A stretch of 54,718 nt of DNA from Vacuolonema iberomarrocanum LEGE 07170 (GCA_015207365.1 JADEXA010000051.1:1-54718); one strand, 5' to 3'. Positions 37,339 through 45,476 are shown, counted from the stretch's first letter. Numbers and translations are program-made. The notes: generated by a model from the letters alone, not told the origin.

Positions 37339-37629
37339 CAATCAAGGATCCTTATGGAAGAAGAGAAGGATTGGCTGTTTAGTTCTAGACAAGGAGTGGG
37401 AAAAGTGCGGAGACCATGCCGCTGACATCAGGGGCGATCGCACGACCCACAACCAATTTCATAAAACACCGATAATCCGCTAGGAATTATCAAGATTAAC
37501 GTATTAACTTTAGACGATTGCCTTACCGCGAGTCCATGGGAGACGTCAGGACATCGCAAAATTTTTAGTGCGATCAAAGCTGCGTTTGGTTACACTAGCC
37601 TGCTGTTGTTTTTGCCGTTGTAGCCAATT

Positions 37630-37671
37630 ATTCAGAGACCTCTATTCAGAGGCCTCTATTCAGAGACCTCA
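37630..37671. repeat. Three tandem 14-bp units
   Basis: ATTCAGAGACCTCT, ATTCAGAGGCCTCT and ATTCAGAGACCTCA at 37630-37671. The third unit contributes the TGA stop of sirB (37669-37671, minus). Slippage-type expansion at a gene end. Confidence 0.8.
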
Positions 37672-38517
37672 CCCAAGCGGGTTGACACTTGCGGTTCCCT
37701 GGCTGAATTGGGTTGAATTGGAAAGGTCATCCGTTACAATCCAATCCACGATCCATTGAGCCAGGGGAAAGCTTTGGTTGAGGGGCGGCAAAACATGGAA
37801 ATGTCGGGCAGGGAACCGAATTGCTAGTTCCTGCTGCCGCTGTGCGATCGCATCGGTAATGCCACCCGAAAACAAAAAGTACGGAATGATCGTGAGGTCT
37901 GGCTCAGTCTGCCCATTTTGCTGGTTCTGCTGCTCAACTTGCGTGTCTAGACCAGGCTCTACTGACCAAAAGGCCGGAGTGGCCCTCAGTTCCTTTGCCA
38001 GAGTTTCGATGGGAGCATTTCCCCCTGGGCGACGACTGCCGTGGGAAAGCAGGATGCGTCGCCCCTTCTGGAACGGTAGCGCCGATCGCATCTTCTGGCT
38101 GAGTTGAGAATAGCTCCCAAAGTGGCGGCAGAGGCGGAGAGTGAAGGCTCCGCTGAGTTGGGTTTGAGCGATCGACACTTCTGCCGGAATATCTTCCATG
38201 ACATGCACCCCCGGCAGCAAGAAAAGGGGCAAAATGCAGAGTTCGTCATACCCCGCCGCTGCCGCTTGCTGTGATACTGCAAGAATTTCCTGGTGCAAGG
38301 GTTGAGGTTGCAGTTCTAGAAACGCCGTTGCAACCAGAGGCACACTTGATGCGTTGGGCTGTTTGGAAGACCGACCCGATAGGCCAGCCAGGGTTGCAAG
38401 CGGATAAAAAGCCGATGCTAGCCCGCCAGCAACCTGTTGTGCGAGTAGGCTAAGTTCCCGAGCAGGACGCGGATCGCGGCTGCCATGGGCAACGAGGAGA
38501 TAGGCAGGTGTGGGCAT
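37669..38517 (-). CDS. sirB: Sirohydrochlorin chelatase (CbiX/SirB, two-domain)
   Basis: 282 residues, two CbiX-like halves: YLLVAHGSRDPRPARELSLL in the first and RILLSHGSRRPGGNAPIETL in the second, each with the chelatase His. Further motifs are LCILPLFLLPGVHVMEDIP and IIPYFLFSGGITDAI. It inserts a metal into sirohydrochlorin, iron for siroheme or cobalt for cobalamin; the neighbouring cobA and cyanobacterial context favour siroheme (inference). An insert of about 15 residues follows residue 45 (SGRSSKQPNASS), and a Gln/Asn-rich loop lies in the second half. ATG start. The stop lies in a tandem 14-bp repeat. Confidence 0.9.
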   Translation of the reverse strand: MPTPAYLLVAHGSRDPRPARELSLLAQQVAGGLASAFYPLATLAGLSGRSSKQPNASSVPLVATAFLELQPQPLHQEILAVSQQAAAAGYDELCILPLFLLPGVHVMEDIPAEVSIAQTQLSGAFTLRLCRHFGSYSQLSQKMRSALPFQKGRRILLSHGSRRPGGNAPIETLAKELRATPAFWSVEPGLDTQVEQQNQQNGQTEPDLTIIPYFLFSGGITDAIAQRQQELAIRFPARHFHVLPPLNQSFPLAQWIVDWIVTDDLSNSTQFSQGTASVNPLG

Positions 38518-38681
38518 GGCCTTAGCAAGGTCGGTGTTTCTATCGTAAGTATAGACAGCAAAATCGGGAGTTCATGGCGATCGCTCTCCAGAAACTCCCG
38601 AATTACACAGTTCCCTGGGAAATTTACCAGGCGAACTGATTAGAACTGAATCAAATTGCAGTTGGGTCGGATTTGGCTCCC

Positions 38682-39236
38682 TTAGTTGCCATTCGCCAAG
38701 GAAAAGGCTGGGGTCAAGCTTTCCCGTGACAGGAAGTGATCGATATGGAATGCCCGATCTTCCGTCTTCATGAGGATTTGCTCATACAGGTAGCGGGTAG
38801 CGCGATCGCCCAAGCTCTCTGCTTGTCCCGCTTGCCGCCGGATTAGCTGAATGATGGCTTGTTCGGCCACCATGTCATTTTCGAGCATTTGGCGACAGCT
38901 AAACCGTCCATCTGCTTCAGGCGTGAAGCAGCACAACTCTGCCAGCTTGGAGAAGCTCGCGGCAGGAATTCCACCCAAGCCATTCAGGCGCTCGCCCAGC
39001 TCATGAATATGACCTTCTGCATCCTCATAGCCTTCCTTGAAGAATTCATGCAGGCCGTAAAATTCTGCCCCTTCTACAACAAAGTGGTGCTTTTGATACT
39101 GCAAATACAGTGCTTGGAAACTCGCAAGGACAACATTTAATCCTTCGCAAACGGGTATTGTTACGTCTGTTTCCAGTGCGACTGGATTACTTGCAACAAC
39201 ATCAAACGCTTGCAGCAAATTAGTAGTTGCGTCCAT
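38682..39236 (-). CDS. dpsA: Dps family ferritin-like protein (DpsA, three-His type)
   Basis: 184 residues. Dps proteins form 12-subunit shells that oxidise and store iron and protect DNA from peroxide. Helix B reads KHHFVVEGAEFYGLHEFFKE and continues YEDAEGHIHELGERL. Aligned to E. coli Dps, the His51, His63 and Glu82 positions are kept, but Asp67 is Lys and Asp78 is His. A third histidine at this site is known from Thermosynechococcus DpsA, which binds zinc at a three-histidine ferroxidase centre. This protein appears to be of that class. The Lys/Arg-rich DNA-binding tail of E. coli Dps is absent. ATG start. Fur-like half sites lie about 260 bases upstream. Confidence 0.9.
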   Translation of the reverse strand: MDATTNLLQAFDVVASNPVALETDVTIPVCEGLNVVLASFQALYLQYQKHHFVVEGAEFYGLHEFFKEGYEDAEGHIHELGERLNGLGGIPAASFSKLAELCCFTPEADGRFSCRQMLENDMVAEQAIIQLIRRQAGQAESLGDRATRYLYEQILMKTEDRAFHIDHFLSRESLTPAFSLANGN

Positions 39237-39490
39237 AAGCCCTCCCAGGAGAAATATACCAAAAAACTACTGAACTATTGAGACTGCCTGGATCTGAGGC
39301 TGGAGTAAAGAGAGAGATCCATTCGACGACCGTCTTCGAGCAGGCTTTGTAAAGTATCCAAAGTCTACTTCAATGCCTGACGAAAACTGTACATGACAAA
39401 CTTTAAGAAATCTGTAGGTCAGCCTCCCTTAATCTAGCACCCTTAGTGATATTAAGAAACATCAAACACACAGCTTTTTTATTGCTAGTA

Positions 39491-39502
39491 ATAATCATTC
39501 TC
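39491..39502 (-). promoter_or_regulatory. Possible Fur-box half site upstream of dpsA
   Basis: On the minus strand GAGAATGATTAT matches 10 of 12 bases of GATAATGATAAT. Weaker AAAATGA units follow at 39522-39553. The site is about 255 bases from dpsA, in a 420-base gap (39237-39656) that otherwise holds no gene. AT-rich sequence gives such matches by chance. Confidence 0.25.
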
Positions 39503-39656
39503 ATGCTGGTGATCGGTTAGTGAAAATGATTCGCAGCAAAAATGAAAATGACTTTCAGTAATTCTCTTTTGACGCATCAGTTTGACATATCAGATATTAG
39601 AGAATCAGAATCCGCTGAATTCATACCTGCCTGCCTTAAGTATCAGAGGACAAGCG

Positions 39657-40628
39657 TTAGCTGATTTCTTCTTTCATGGGCCAGTCTTGAATACTGTATC
39701 CACCCTGCATTGTTTGAGATTCCAGCGTCATCAGATCGTCGATATTTGTCTTGATGGTGTCGCAAATAGCATTTAGAGGTAAGTCGTTTTCATCGCACCC
39801 AAAGGGATTTTCAATCTCAATTCCGATTTCTTCGATCCCAAACAGTGCGAAGCTAATTAAGAAGACAATTGCCCCTGTCCAGTAACCTAATTCTTGGACT
39901 AATTGAAACGGTAGAGTGAAGCAGTAAAGGAGAAGTAATTGTTTCAGGTGAATGGCGTAGGCAAGGGGGATAGGGGTTTTGAGAATGCGTTCGCATCCTC
40001 CCAAATAATCGACCAGACTATTTAATAGTTTTTGCATGCCATCGAGCTGGTAAATATTGACTCGCCCTTTATGGAATTCATGCTGGAGAAAATCACTAAT
40101 CCAAAAGGCAATTTCCAGCGGTGGATTATTCATGGTCTGTAGCTTTTCGTAACATGATCGGGATACCAGTACCTCGATCTCTTCATTCACCGGATCGCCG
40201 CGCAGATGGAGCTTCATCGCTACGGCAAAGGCGGCAATCAGGTAGAGTGCCTCTTTCTTATCTTGGCGATCGCCCGGTTCTTGCTCCTGGATAATTCCCC
40301 AAATTTGCCGTGCTAAATTGCGCGTGCTGTTGATTAAACTGCCCCACAACTTCCGTCCTTCCCAGAACCGTTCGTAGGCGGTATTCGTCCGAAAGACCAG
40401 CATCAAACCCAGCACGACATTGGGAATGAGGCTGACCAAAACAGGAATATAGACGGGTAATCCTCGCCCATGCAAGACTGAAATGAGTATCCCGAATAAC
40501 CCGCAAATCAAGGTACGAGGAAGAATTGTCGGGATCACAGAACCCCGCAAACGGAAAGCATGGCGAAACCAGGGACGGTGTTTGGTCAAAATCATGGGGT
40601 AATCATGAGGAGATAATGCATCAATCAC
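39657..40628 (-). CDS. Bestrophin-like ion channel (UPF0187)
   Basis: 323 residues (GTG start; ATG at 40595 is an alternative). Four hydrophobic helices are visible, with the family signatures LMLVFRTNTAYERFWEGRKL and WGSLINSTRNLARQIW near the N-terminus and PIPLAYAIHLKQLLLLYCFT later, then GIEIENPFGCDENDLPL. Bestrophins form pentameric anion or cation channels in the membrane; plant thylakoid relatives adjust the proton motive force, and some cyanobacterial or algal ones may move bicarbonate. Ion selectivity is not readable here. It stands alone. Confidence 0.92.
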   Translation of the reverse strand: MIDALSPHDYPMILTKHRPWFRHAFRLRGSVIPTILPRTLICGLFGILISVLHGRGLPVYIPVLVSLIPNVVLGLMLVFRTNTAYERFWEGRKLWGSLINSTRNLARQIWGIIQEQEPGDRQDKKEALYLIAAFAVAMKLHLRGDPVNEEIEVLVSRSCYEKLQTMNNPPLEIAFWISDFLQHEFHKGRVNIYQLDGMQKLLNSLVDYLGGCERILKTPIPLAYAIHLKQLLLLYCFTLPFQLVQELGYWTGAIVFLISFALFGIEEIGIEIENPFGCDENDLPLNAICDTIKTNIDDLMTLESQTMQGGYSIQDWPMKEEIS

Positions 40629-40737
40629 ATTCAGCTTGACATCTGAAGTCTCTATCGATCGCGATCGCGTTCATTTATCCCAAATTCTTCCCCATGAAGG
40701 AGAAGGGGAACCAAATTCGGAGCTGCTTTCCACTAGG

Positions 40738-41355
40738 CTACGGCTCGGTGGAAAGAAGGGTTTGGACGATCTCTAGAAACCGATCGCGGGTGGGCGATCG
40801 CCTCTGTTGTTGCCAGATGAGGGCGATCGCTGCTTGGGGTGTTGGTTCGTCTAACGGGCGATAGACAACTCCCGTGCGCTGGAGGTTTTCGAGGGATTGG
40901 GGGACGATGGCAAGCCCGATTTCTGCTGCAACAAGACTGATAATTGTTTGCATTTGCACCGCTTCTTGCACCACATTAGGACTAAAGGTCGCTTGCTGAC
41001 AGAGGCTAATGATCTGGTCATAGAGCCCAGGGGCGAGGGGTCGGGGAAAGAGGATGAAGGGTTCGTGGGTGAGCGATCGCCCGAGTTCTCCCCGACTGAC
41101 CTGTTGGCCGCGTAGGATAGCGCGATCGAGCCGTTGCAAGATGGCCTGACAGTCTTCCAAAAAACAGTGCCCCGCTGCCGTCAGTTCGACCTGGCGACGG
41201 GTACGGTGAAACAACTGGAACCCTAATTCTGTTTCCAGTTGGCGAATTTGCTGGCTGAGGGGTGGTTGCGCCATGTGTAAGCGCTCGGCGGCACGTCCGA
41301 AGTGCAACTCCTCGGCCACCGCCAGGAAATATCGCAGATGCCGCAGCTCAACCAT
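40738..41355 (-). CDS. LysR-type regulator with internal deletion of the effector domain
   Basis: 205 residues from ATG 41355 (MVELRHLRYFLAVAEELHFG), preceded by GGGAGGG; longer starts would read into a palindromic repeat. The DNA-binding domain is whole (RAAERLHMAQPPLSQQIRQL), and so is the linker helix. At about residue 92 the sequence jumps from RGELG to LTHEPFILFPRPLAPGLYDQ, a segment normally found about 90 residues later (second effector subdomain). The protein is about 205 instead of about 300 residues. The junction carries HIP1, GCGATCGC at 41073-41080. The frame is intact, so a truncated regulator may be made, but it lacks subdomain I and most of the ligand pocket. Closest type: CatR/BenM/ClcR-like. 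Confidence 0.88.
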   Translation of the reverse strand: MVELRHLRYFLAVAEELHFGRAAERLHMAQPPLSQQIRQLETELGFQLFHRTRRQVELTAAGHCFLEDCQAILQRLDRAILRGQQVSRGELGRSLTHEPFILFPRPLAPGLYDQIISLCQQATFSPNVVQEAVQMQTIISLVAAEIGLAIVPQSLENLQRTGVVYRPLDEPTPQAAIALIWQQQRRSPTRDRFLEIVQTLLSTEP

Positions 41356-41389
41356 GCCGCTTCCCTCCCTAGTCCGGGAAAACGGAATT

Positions 41390-41492
41390 ATATCAAATCC
41401 GGTTAAGCAACCGTAAAACCCAACTATCGTTTGCACCCGCTGCAGCGCAGCGGGTGCAAACGATAGTTGGGTTCTTCAACCGGATTTGATAT
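41390..41492. repeat. Palindromic repeat family 1, copy C (complete)
   Basis: ATATCAAATCCGG to CCGGATTTGATAT. Perfect 27-bp core stem, arms 41417-41443 and 41447-41473, loop AGC, tip GTTTGCACCCGCTGC. It fills the gap between the ArsC/Spx-like gene and the LysR gene. The terminal T41492 begins the TTA that is the minus-strand stop codon of the ArsC/Spx-like gene. Confidence 0.92.
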
Positions 41493-41854
41493 TAGGTCAA
41501 ATCCAGCGCTTGCCGAATCACCTCATCGTTTGCTCGAAACCCCACGAGTACCGCCGTTCCATCTTTGACAAACAACGGGCGCTTGAGCAGCATGGCATCG
41601 TTGGCAAACGCCTCTGCCCACTGGTCATCGCTCCAGGTATCCCGCTCTGGCCCTAGGGCGCGATAGGACTGCCCAGAAGTATTGCGCATGGGTTTTGCAC
41701 CCAGGGCTGCAATCCACGCTTGCGCCATCGCTTTGGATGGAGCTTGTTCTTTTGTGTTGATAAATTCGTAGTCCACCCCGTTGGTGTCTAGCCACTGAAA
41801 CGCTTTTTTGCAAGTGCCGCAGTTGGGGATGCCATAGACCTGGATAGAAGCCAC
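41492..41854 (-). CDS. ArsC/Spx-family thioredoxin-fold protein
   Basis: 120 residues. It opens MASIQVYGIPNCGTCKKAFQ: the CGTC sits in the ArsC/Spx position (CxxC), then a WIAALGAKPMRNTSG segment and LLKRPLFVKDGTAVLVGFR, the family's cis-Pro-like RP motif. Members include arsenate reductases, the redox regulator Spx and YffB-type proteins. The lack of further Cys and the cyanobacterial length suggest the YffB/Spx-like branch rather than a true arsenate reductase. It lies 46 bases after the Nudix gene on the same strand, so probably co-transcribed, and ends at the TAA supplied by repeat copy C. Confidence 0.88.
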   Translation of the reverse strand: MASIQVYGIPNCGTCKKAFQWLDTNGVDYEFINTKEQAPSKAMAQAWIAALGAKPMRNTSGQSYRALGPERDTWSDDQWAEAFANDAMLLKRPLFVKDGTAVLVGFRANDEVIRQALDLT

Positions 41855-41900
41855 GTTGTTTTACCTTCTCAATTGTTTAAATGCCAGTGCACAACAGCCA

Positions 41901-42458
41901 TTATCCCTCGAAAGTTGGTGCGGTGGCGGTTTGCATGCACCATTCCAGCAGTAGGGCGCGGCACTGGAGACAGCGAAGTTGTGCCAGCAGTGTTTGGATG
42001 TCCGCTGAGGTCACGGGAACGCTGAGGCCGATGTGGTCTGGGGGAACTGGGAAAGTTGGTTTGAGATGCGCGACAAAACCGAATAGGGTCTGGTCGGAAA
42101 AAGAACTATTGATAGACCAACCTCGCGTGTTGATGGGGAGCAGTTGGGCGATCGCCCCCACTTCTATGCCCAACTCTCGCGCCAAGATTTGAGGGGCAGC
42201 GTCTTCGGGGCGCAACCCTGCGGGCAAGCGTCCTCCCGGAAAGTCGAGGGTGGGTTGCCCAATGCCGGGACGAAACATCGGCGGCGGCAGCAGTAAGTGC
42301 TGGGACTGGACGGGAAGCACGATGACCGAATCGGCCTTTTCGACTCGCCAGTATTCCAACGCCTCGCCATTCGGGGTTTGCCAATGTTCGCCAATCAGGG
42401 TAAGCCAGTGGGTGTTGAGGTTGAAGAAGCGATCGCCCACCTGCCAATTCTCAGACAT
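41901..42458 (-). CDS. Nudix-domain protein with degenerate Nudix box
   Basis: 185 residues. The Nudix box region reads GGRLPAGLRPEDAAPQILA then RELGIEVGA. Compared with GX5EX7REUXEEXGU, the spacing before RE is one residue longer and the first Glu of the EE pair is Ile, so metal binding and hydrolysis may be weak or lost. The rest (VIVLPVQSQHLLLPPPMFRP) fits the ADP-ribose/NUDT5-like fold. Substrate unknown. ATG start. It is the first gene of a minus-strand group with the ArsC/Spx-like gene. Confidence 0.82.
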   Translation of the reverse strand: MSENWQVGDRFFNLNTHWLTLIGEHWQTPNGEALEYWRVEKADSVIVLPVQSQHLLLPPPMFRPGIGQPTLDFPGGRLPAGLRPEDAAPQILARELGIEVGAIAQLLPINTRGWSINSSFSDQTLFGFVAHLKPTFPVPPDHIGLSVPVTSADIQTLLAQLRCLQCRALLLEWCMQTATAPTFEG

Positions 42459-42668
42459 TTTTGCTGAAGTGGTACATACGCTGTTAGATTTGCCTCGAAA
42501 CTACCGTTTATGATGCAGTGCATCGCAATCTTGAAGAACGTTGCGATTTTGCGTATTCCATAATATAACTGAATAGTTGTATGATTGATAGATTTCGCAA
42601 CTTTTTTGACCTCGTTTAATACCTATGCGCTGCATGTCTTGTTGCGCTTGTATAAAAGGAGAAAGGTG

Positions 42669-43292
42669 ATGCTGCAGAGCAGATTACAGAATGGATTAAT
42701 GGTTGTGCTTGGCAGTTCGACTGTGAAGTGGCTCGGTTTAAGGGTGCAAGCCCAGAGTCGATCGCCTTTCACCAGGCAAAGGTGGCGGGGGGGGATGGCG
42801 ATCGCCATCAGTCTTTTGTTAGCTGTCGCTCTGGTCACACTCCCAGTCGCTCCAGCATGGGCGACGATCCGGCAACTGGAAGAGGCTCCGGGGCAGGTGG
42901 TTTACCAGTCGCGCCATACCCTGAAAGACCAGTATGGAAATCGGTGGCAGGCGATCGCCTTCAGTCGCATTCGCCCGGATGGCACCCGTCATGTTTATCT
43001 GCGGCTCGTCGGCTTTCCCGGTGCCGTGGCGATCGATCGCACCCAGCCCCTCCAGCTCACAAACCCCCTCGGCACAACCCTCACCGCTGCCGATGCCTCC
43101 AACAAAATCTTCACTGACACCACAAATCCAGAACCTCATGTCGGGCAATACGATCTGCAACCGCTTCTCGACAACCTACAAGCCGAGCTGCCACTACAAC
43201 TCACTCTGCCTACCCAAAGCAGCGACCCGGTGCGGCTCGCCATTGCTTCCCCGGTGATTGCTGAGTGGTTGGACATTGCCCAGCGCTCTTGA
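42669..43292 (+). CDS. DUF3122 domain protein, exported
   Basis: 207 residues from ATG 42669, which has GGAG 10 bases upstream; TTG 42585 would add 28 residues. A long basic head (about 42 residues) precedes a signal or anchor segment MAIAISLLLAVALVTLPVAP with AWA cleavage site. The mature part begins TIRQLEEAPGQVVYQSRHTL and contains WQAIAFSRIRPDGTRHVYLR, typical of DUF3122, a family of cyanobacteria and plastids. It is probably lumenal or periplasmic. Function unknown. The long N-terminus before the signal hints that the real start may be internal, at the Met preceding AIAISLLL. Confidence 0.8.
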   Translation: MLQSRLQNGLMVVLGSSTVKWLGLRVQAQSRSPFTRQRWRGGMAIAISLLLAVALVTLPVAPAWATIRQLEEAPGQVVYQSRHTLKDQYGNRWQAIAFSRIRPDGTRHVYLRLVGFPGAVAIDRTQPLQLTNPLGTTLTAADASNKIFTDTTNPEPHVGQYDLQPLLDNLQAELPLQLTLPTQSSDPVRLAIASPVIAEWLDIAQRS

Positions 43293-43300
43293 GACGCCTG

Positions 43301-43399
43301 ATGCCGATTCTATAAAAACCAAAATCAGATATTTCTTGAAACCCTTGCACAAAAAGGGTTTCAAGAAATATCTATAGTGAGTTCTGCGCGAATTGGTAT
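43301..43399. repeat. Palindromic repeat family 3, copy 2
   Basis: A perfect 20-bp core stem, arms 43327-43346 and 43354-43373 (AGATATTTCTTGAAACCCTT), with ends ATGCCGATTCT and CGCGAATTGGTAT. The outer 25 or so bases match copy 1 (36441-36541; shared GTTCTG-GCGAAT-GGTAT), but the core is unrelated. It lies just after the DUF3122 stop and could end that transcript. Confidence 0.7.
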
Positions 43400-43634
43400 G
43401 GGTCAGGGCGATCGCCCGCAAAATGTTCGCGTTTTGAAAAGAATGCTAGGGTCAATCAAAATAGAATAGTACTTCAGATCGCTCCACCTCTTGTCAGATA
43501 GGTCTCACCTTCCAACCCCATCGGGTATGCCCAAAGTTTGGCCGCTGATCTAAATTCTTCCGTAGGGTGGTCACCGTCTAGCCTCCCCGTTCGGCATTAT
43601 GCAAGATGCCTCCCCTGTCCATTGATTGCCTACC

Positions 43635-45242
43635 ATGAAGCGTTTCACCCAACTGTTTCAGCAGATCGACGCCACCACCTCAACCAACGAAAAGGTACGG
43701 GCTTTGCAGCAGTACTTCACCGAAGAAAAGCCGTCAAATGCGGTATGGGCGTTGTATTTACTGTTGGGAAAAGCGCGAAAACGGCTGATCACCTCACGGG
43801 TGTTGCGGGCAACATTTCTAGAAATTTCTGACCTGCCGGAGTGGTTGTTTGAAGACTGCTATTCCCATGTGGGTGACTCCGCTGAGGTGATAGCGTTGCT
43901 GCTGCGCAGCTCCGATGCTCTGCCCCGCACGGGGTCTGAAATTCCTCTGGCTACCTGGATGGAGGAGATCTTGCCCAAAGCTAAGGCGATGGAAACCGAT
44001 GAAGCGCTGCATCAGCTGATTGTGTCCTGGTGGTCGGCACTAGAACCATTTGAAGTGTTTGTGCTGAATAAGGTGCTAACTGGAGCCTTTCGGGTGGGGG
44101 CTTCTACAAAGCTAGTGATCAAGGGTCTATCTGGAGCGTGTGGTGTATCGGAGGCCGAGCTGACGCACCGTTTGATGGGCGACTTTGAGCCGACGGTGGC
44201 GTTTTACGAGCAGTTGATTCAGCTGGATGGAGCTACAGGTTCCCCCAGCCTGCCCTATCCCTTTTTCCTGGCCTCGCAAATTGAGGAAGATCGCTTTCAA
44301 AACGAAGATATGGCTCTCTGGCAAGCGGAGTGGAAGTGGGATGGCATTCGGGCACAAATTATTCGGCGAGCGGATGAGGTGTTCATCTGGTCGCGGGGGG
44401 AAGATTTGATTACGCTACAGTTTCCCGAATTGGTGGAAGCGTTTGAGGTTTTTCCCAATGGCACGGTGATGGATGGGGAAATTGTTTGCTGGGCGGGCGA
44501 TCGCCCTATGAATTTCAATGCTCTGCAAAAGCGGCTAGGCCGTAAGCGCGTGACCCAAAAGCTGCGGCAGGAAAACCCGGTTCACTTCATTGCTTATGAT
44601 CTGCTGGAGCAGGGTGGGGCCGATATTCGGGACATGACTCTGCGCGATCGCCGCCAACGCCTTCTCTCTGTATTGGAACAGTCTCCCACCGAACGCATTA
44701 GCCCTTCCACCACCCTCTCTTTCTCGACCTGGAAGGACTTAACCGAGTGGCGCGAAAAATCACGGGATCATGCCGCCGAAGGCTTGGTTCTAAAAGCACT
44801 CAACAGCCCCTACCTCGTTGGCCGGAAGCGAGGCTATTGGTGGAAATATAAAGTCGATCCAATGACGTTGGATGCGGTGTTGATTTATGCCCAGGCCGGC
44901 AGTGGAAAACGAGCCAATCTCTTTACGGACTATACCTTTGCCCTGTGGAAAGGAAGTGAGTTGGTGCCCTTTGCCAAGGCTTATTCGGGGTTAGACAATG
45001 AGGAAATTGAAACCCTCGATCGCTGGATTCGTAGGCATACGCTGGAGCGCTTTGGCCCCGTGCGATCGGTTGAGCCAATTTACGTATTTGAAATCGGTTT
45101 TGAAGGAATTGCCCGGTCTAACCGACATAAATCTGGAATTTCGGTGCGCTTTCCTCGAATCTTGCGCTGGCGAACGGATAAACCTGCAGCAGAAGCGGAC
45201 TCTATCGAAGCAGCACTGACATTACTAGACGCCGTTGGTTAG
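43635..45242 (+). CDS. ATP-dependent DNA ligase
   Basis: 535 residues from ATG 43635 (MKRFTQLFQQIDATTSTNEK). It has an N-terminal helical domain about 1-200; the adenylation domain with nucleotidyl lysine in AEWKWDGIRAQII; motifs IWSRGEDLI, VMDGEIVCW and AEGLVLKALNSPY; then an OB fold with WWKYKVDPMTLDAVLIYAQA and EIGFEGIARSNRHKSGISVR. This is the bacterial type of about 530 residues that is often linked to a helicase, exonuclease and phosphoesterase. None of those partners is next to it here. It seals nicks in repair, beside the essential NAD-dependent LigA. Plus strand, monocistronic. Confidence 0.94.
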   Translation: MKRFTQLFQQIDATTSTNEKVRALQQYFTEEKPSNAVWALYLLLGKARKRLITSRVLRATFLEISDLPEWLFEDCYSHVGDSAEVIALLLRSSDALPRTGSEIPLATWMEEILPKAKAMETDEALHQLIVSWWSALEPFEVFVLNKVLTGAFRVGASTKLVIKGLSGACGVSEAELTHRLMGDFEPTVAFYEQLIQLDGATGSPSLPYPFFLASQIEEDRFQNEDMALWQAEWKWDGIRAQIIRRADEVFIWSRGEDLITLQFPELVEAFEVFPNGTVMDGEIVCWAGDRPMNFNALQKRLGRKRVTQKLRQENPVHFIAYDLLEQGGADIRDMTLRDRRQRLLSVLEQSPTERISPSTTLSFSTWKDLTEWREKSRDHAAEGLVLKALNSPYLVGRKRGYWWKYKVDPMTLDAVLIYAQAGSGKRANLFTDYTFALWKGSELVPFAKAYSGLDNEEIETLDRWIRRHTLERFGPVRSVEPIYVFEIGFEGIARSNRHKSGISVRFPRILRWRTDKPAAEADSIEAALTLLDAVG

Positions 45243-45283
45243 TCAGAAGCCTGGGGATAAGATCTGGCACAAACCTCGCAGTC

Positions 45284-45476
45284 ATATCAAATTCTGTTTA
45301 AAACCCCAACTACAGCGGTCTCAAATGATTTGTGAATCGGATGTGAACGGTGGAGAGGCCTATGCGCTCTCCACCGTTCACATCCGATTTCGGATTGCTA
45401 TATTGTTTGCGCCCGTTGCAAAACAGCGGGCGCAAACAATAGTTGGGTTTTACGGTTCTTTAACCGGATTGGATAT
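45284..45476. repeat. Palindromic repeat family 1, copy D (interrupted)
   Basis: The outer ends are ATATCAAATTCTG and CCGGATTGGATAT. The left arm is split at AACTA by a family 2 element (45313-45400). With that element and one TA removed, the left arm reads CCAACTATTGTTTGCGCCCG and pairs with the right arm at 45425-45446. It lies 41 bases after the DNA ligase stop. Confidence 0.88.
45313..45400. mobile_element. Family 2 palindromic element inserted in copy D
   Basis: An 88-base body bounded by TA on both sides (45311-45312 and 45401-45402). Ends CAGCGGTCTCAAATG and CGGATTGCTA; core stem GAACGGTGGAGAG / CTCTCCACCGTTC extended by AATCGGATGT on each side. It is related to 48807-48896. A TA duplication is the target pattern of IS630/Tc1-mariner-type elements, so this is probably a MITE moved by such a transposase (inference); none is in the window. 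Confidence 0.7.

Noticed and set aside
41356..41436. N-terminal extension of the LysR protein
   Set aside because: It translates palindromic repeat copy C (QTIVGFYGCLTGFDI); similar peptides appear at copies E, F and G, so it is repeat DNA, not protein.
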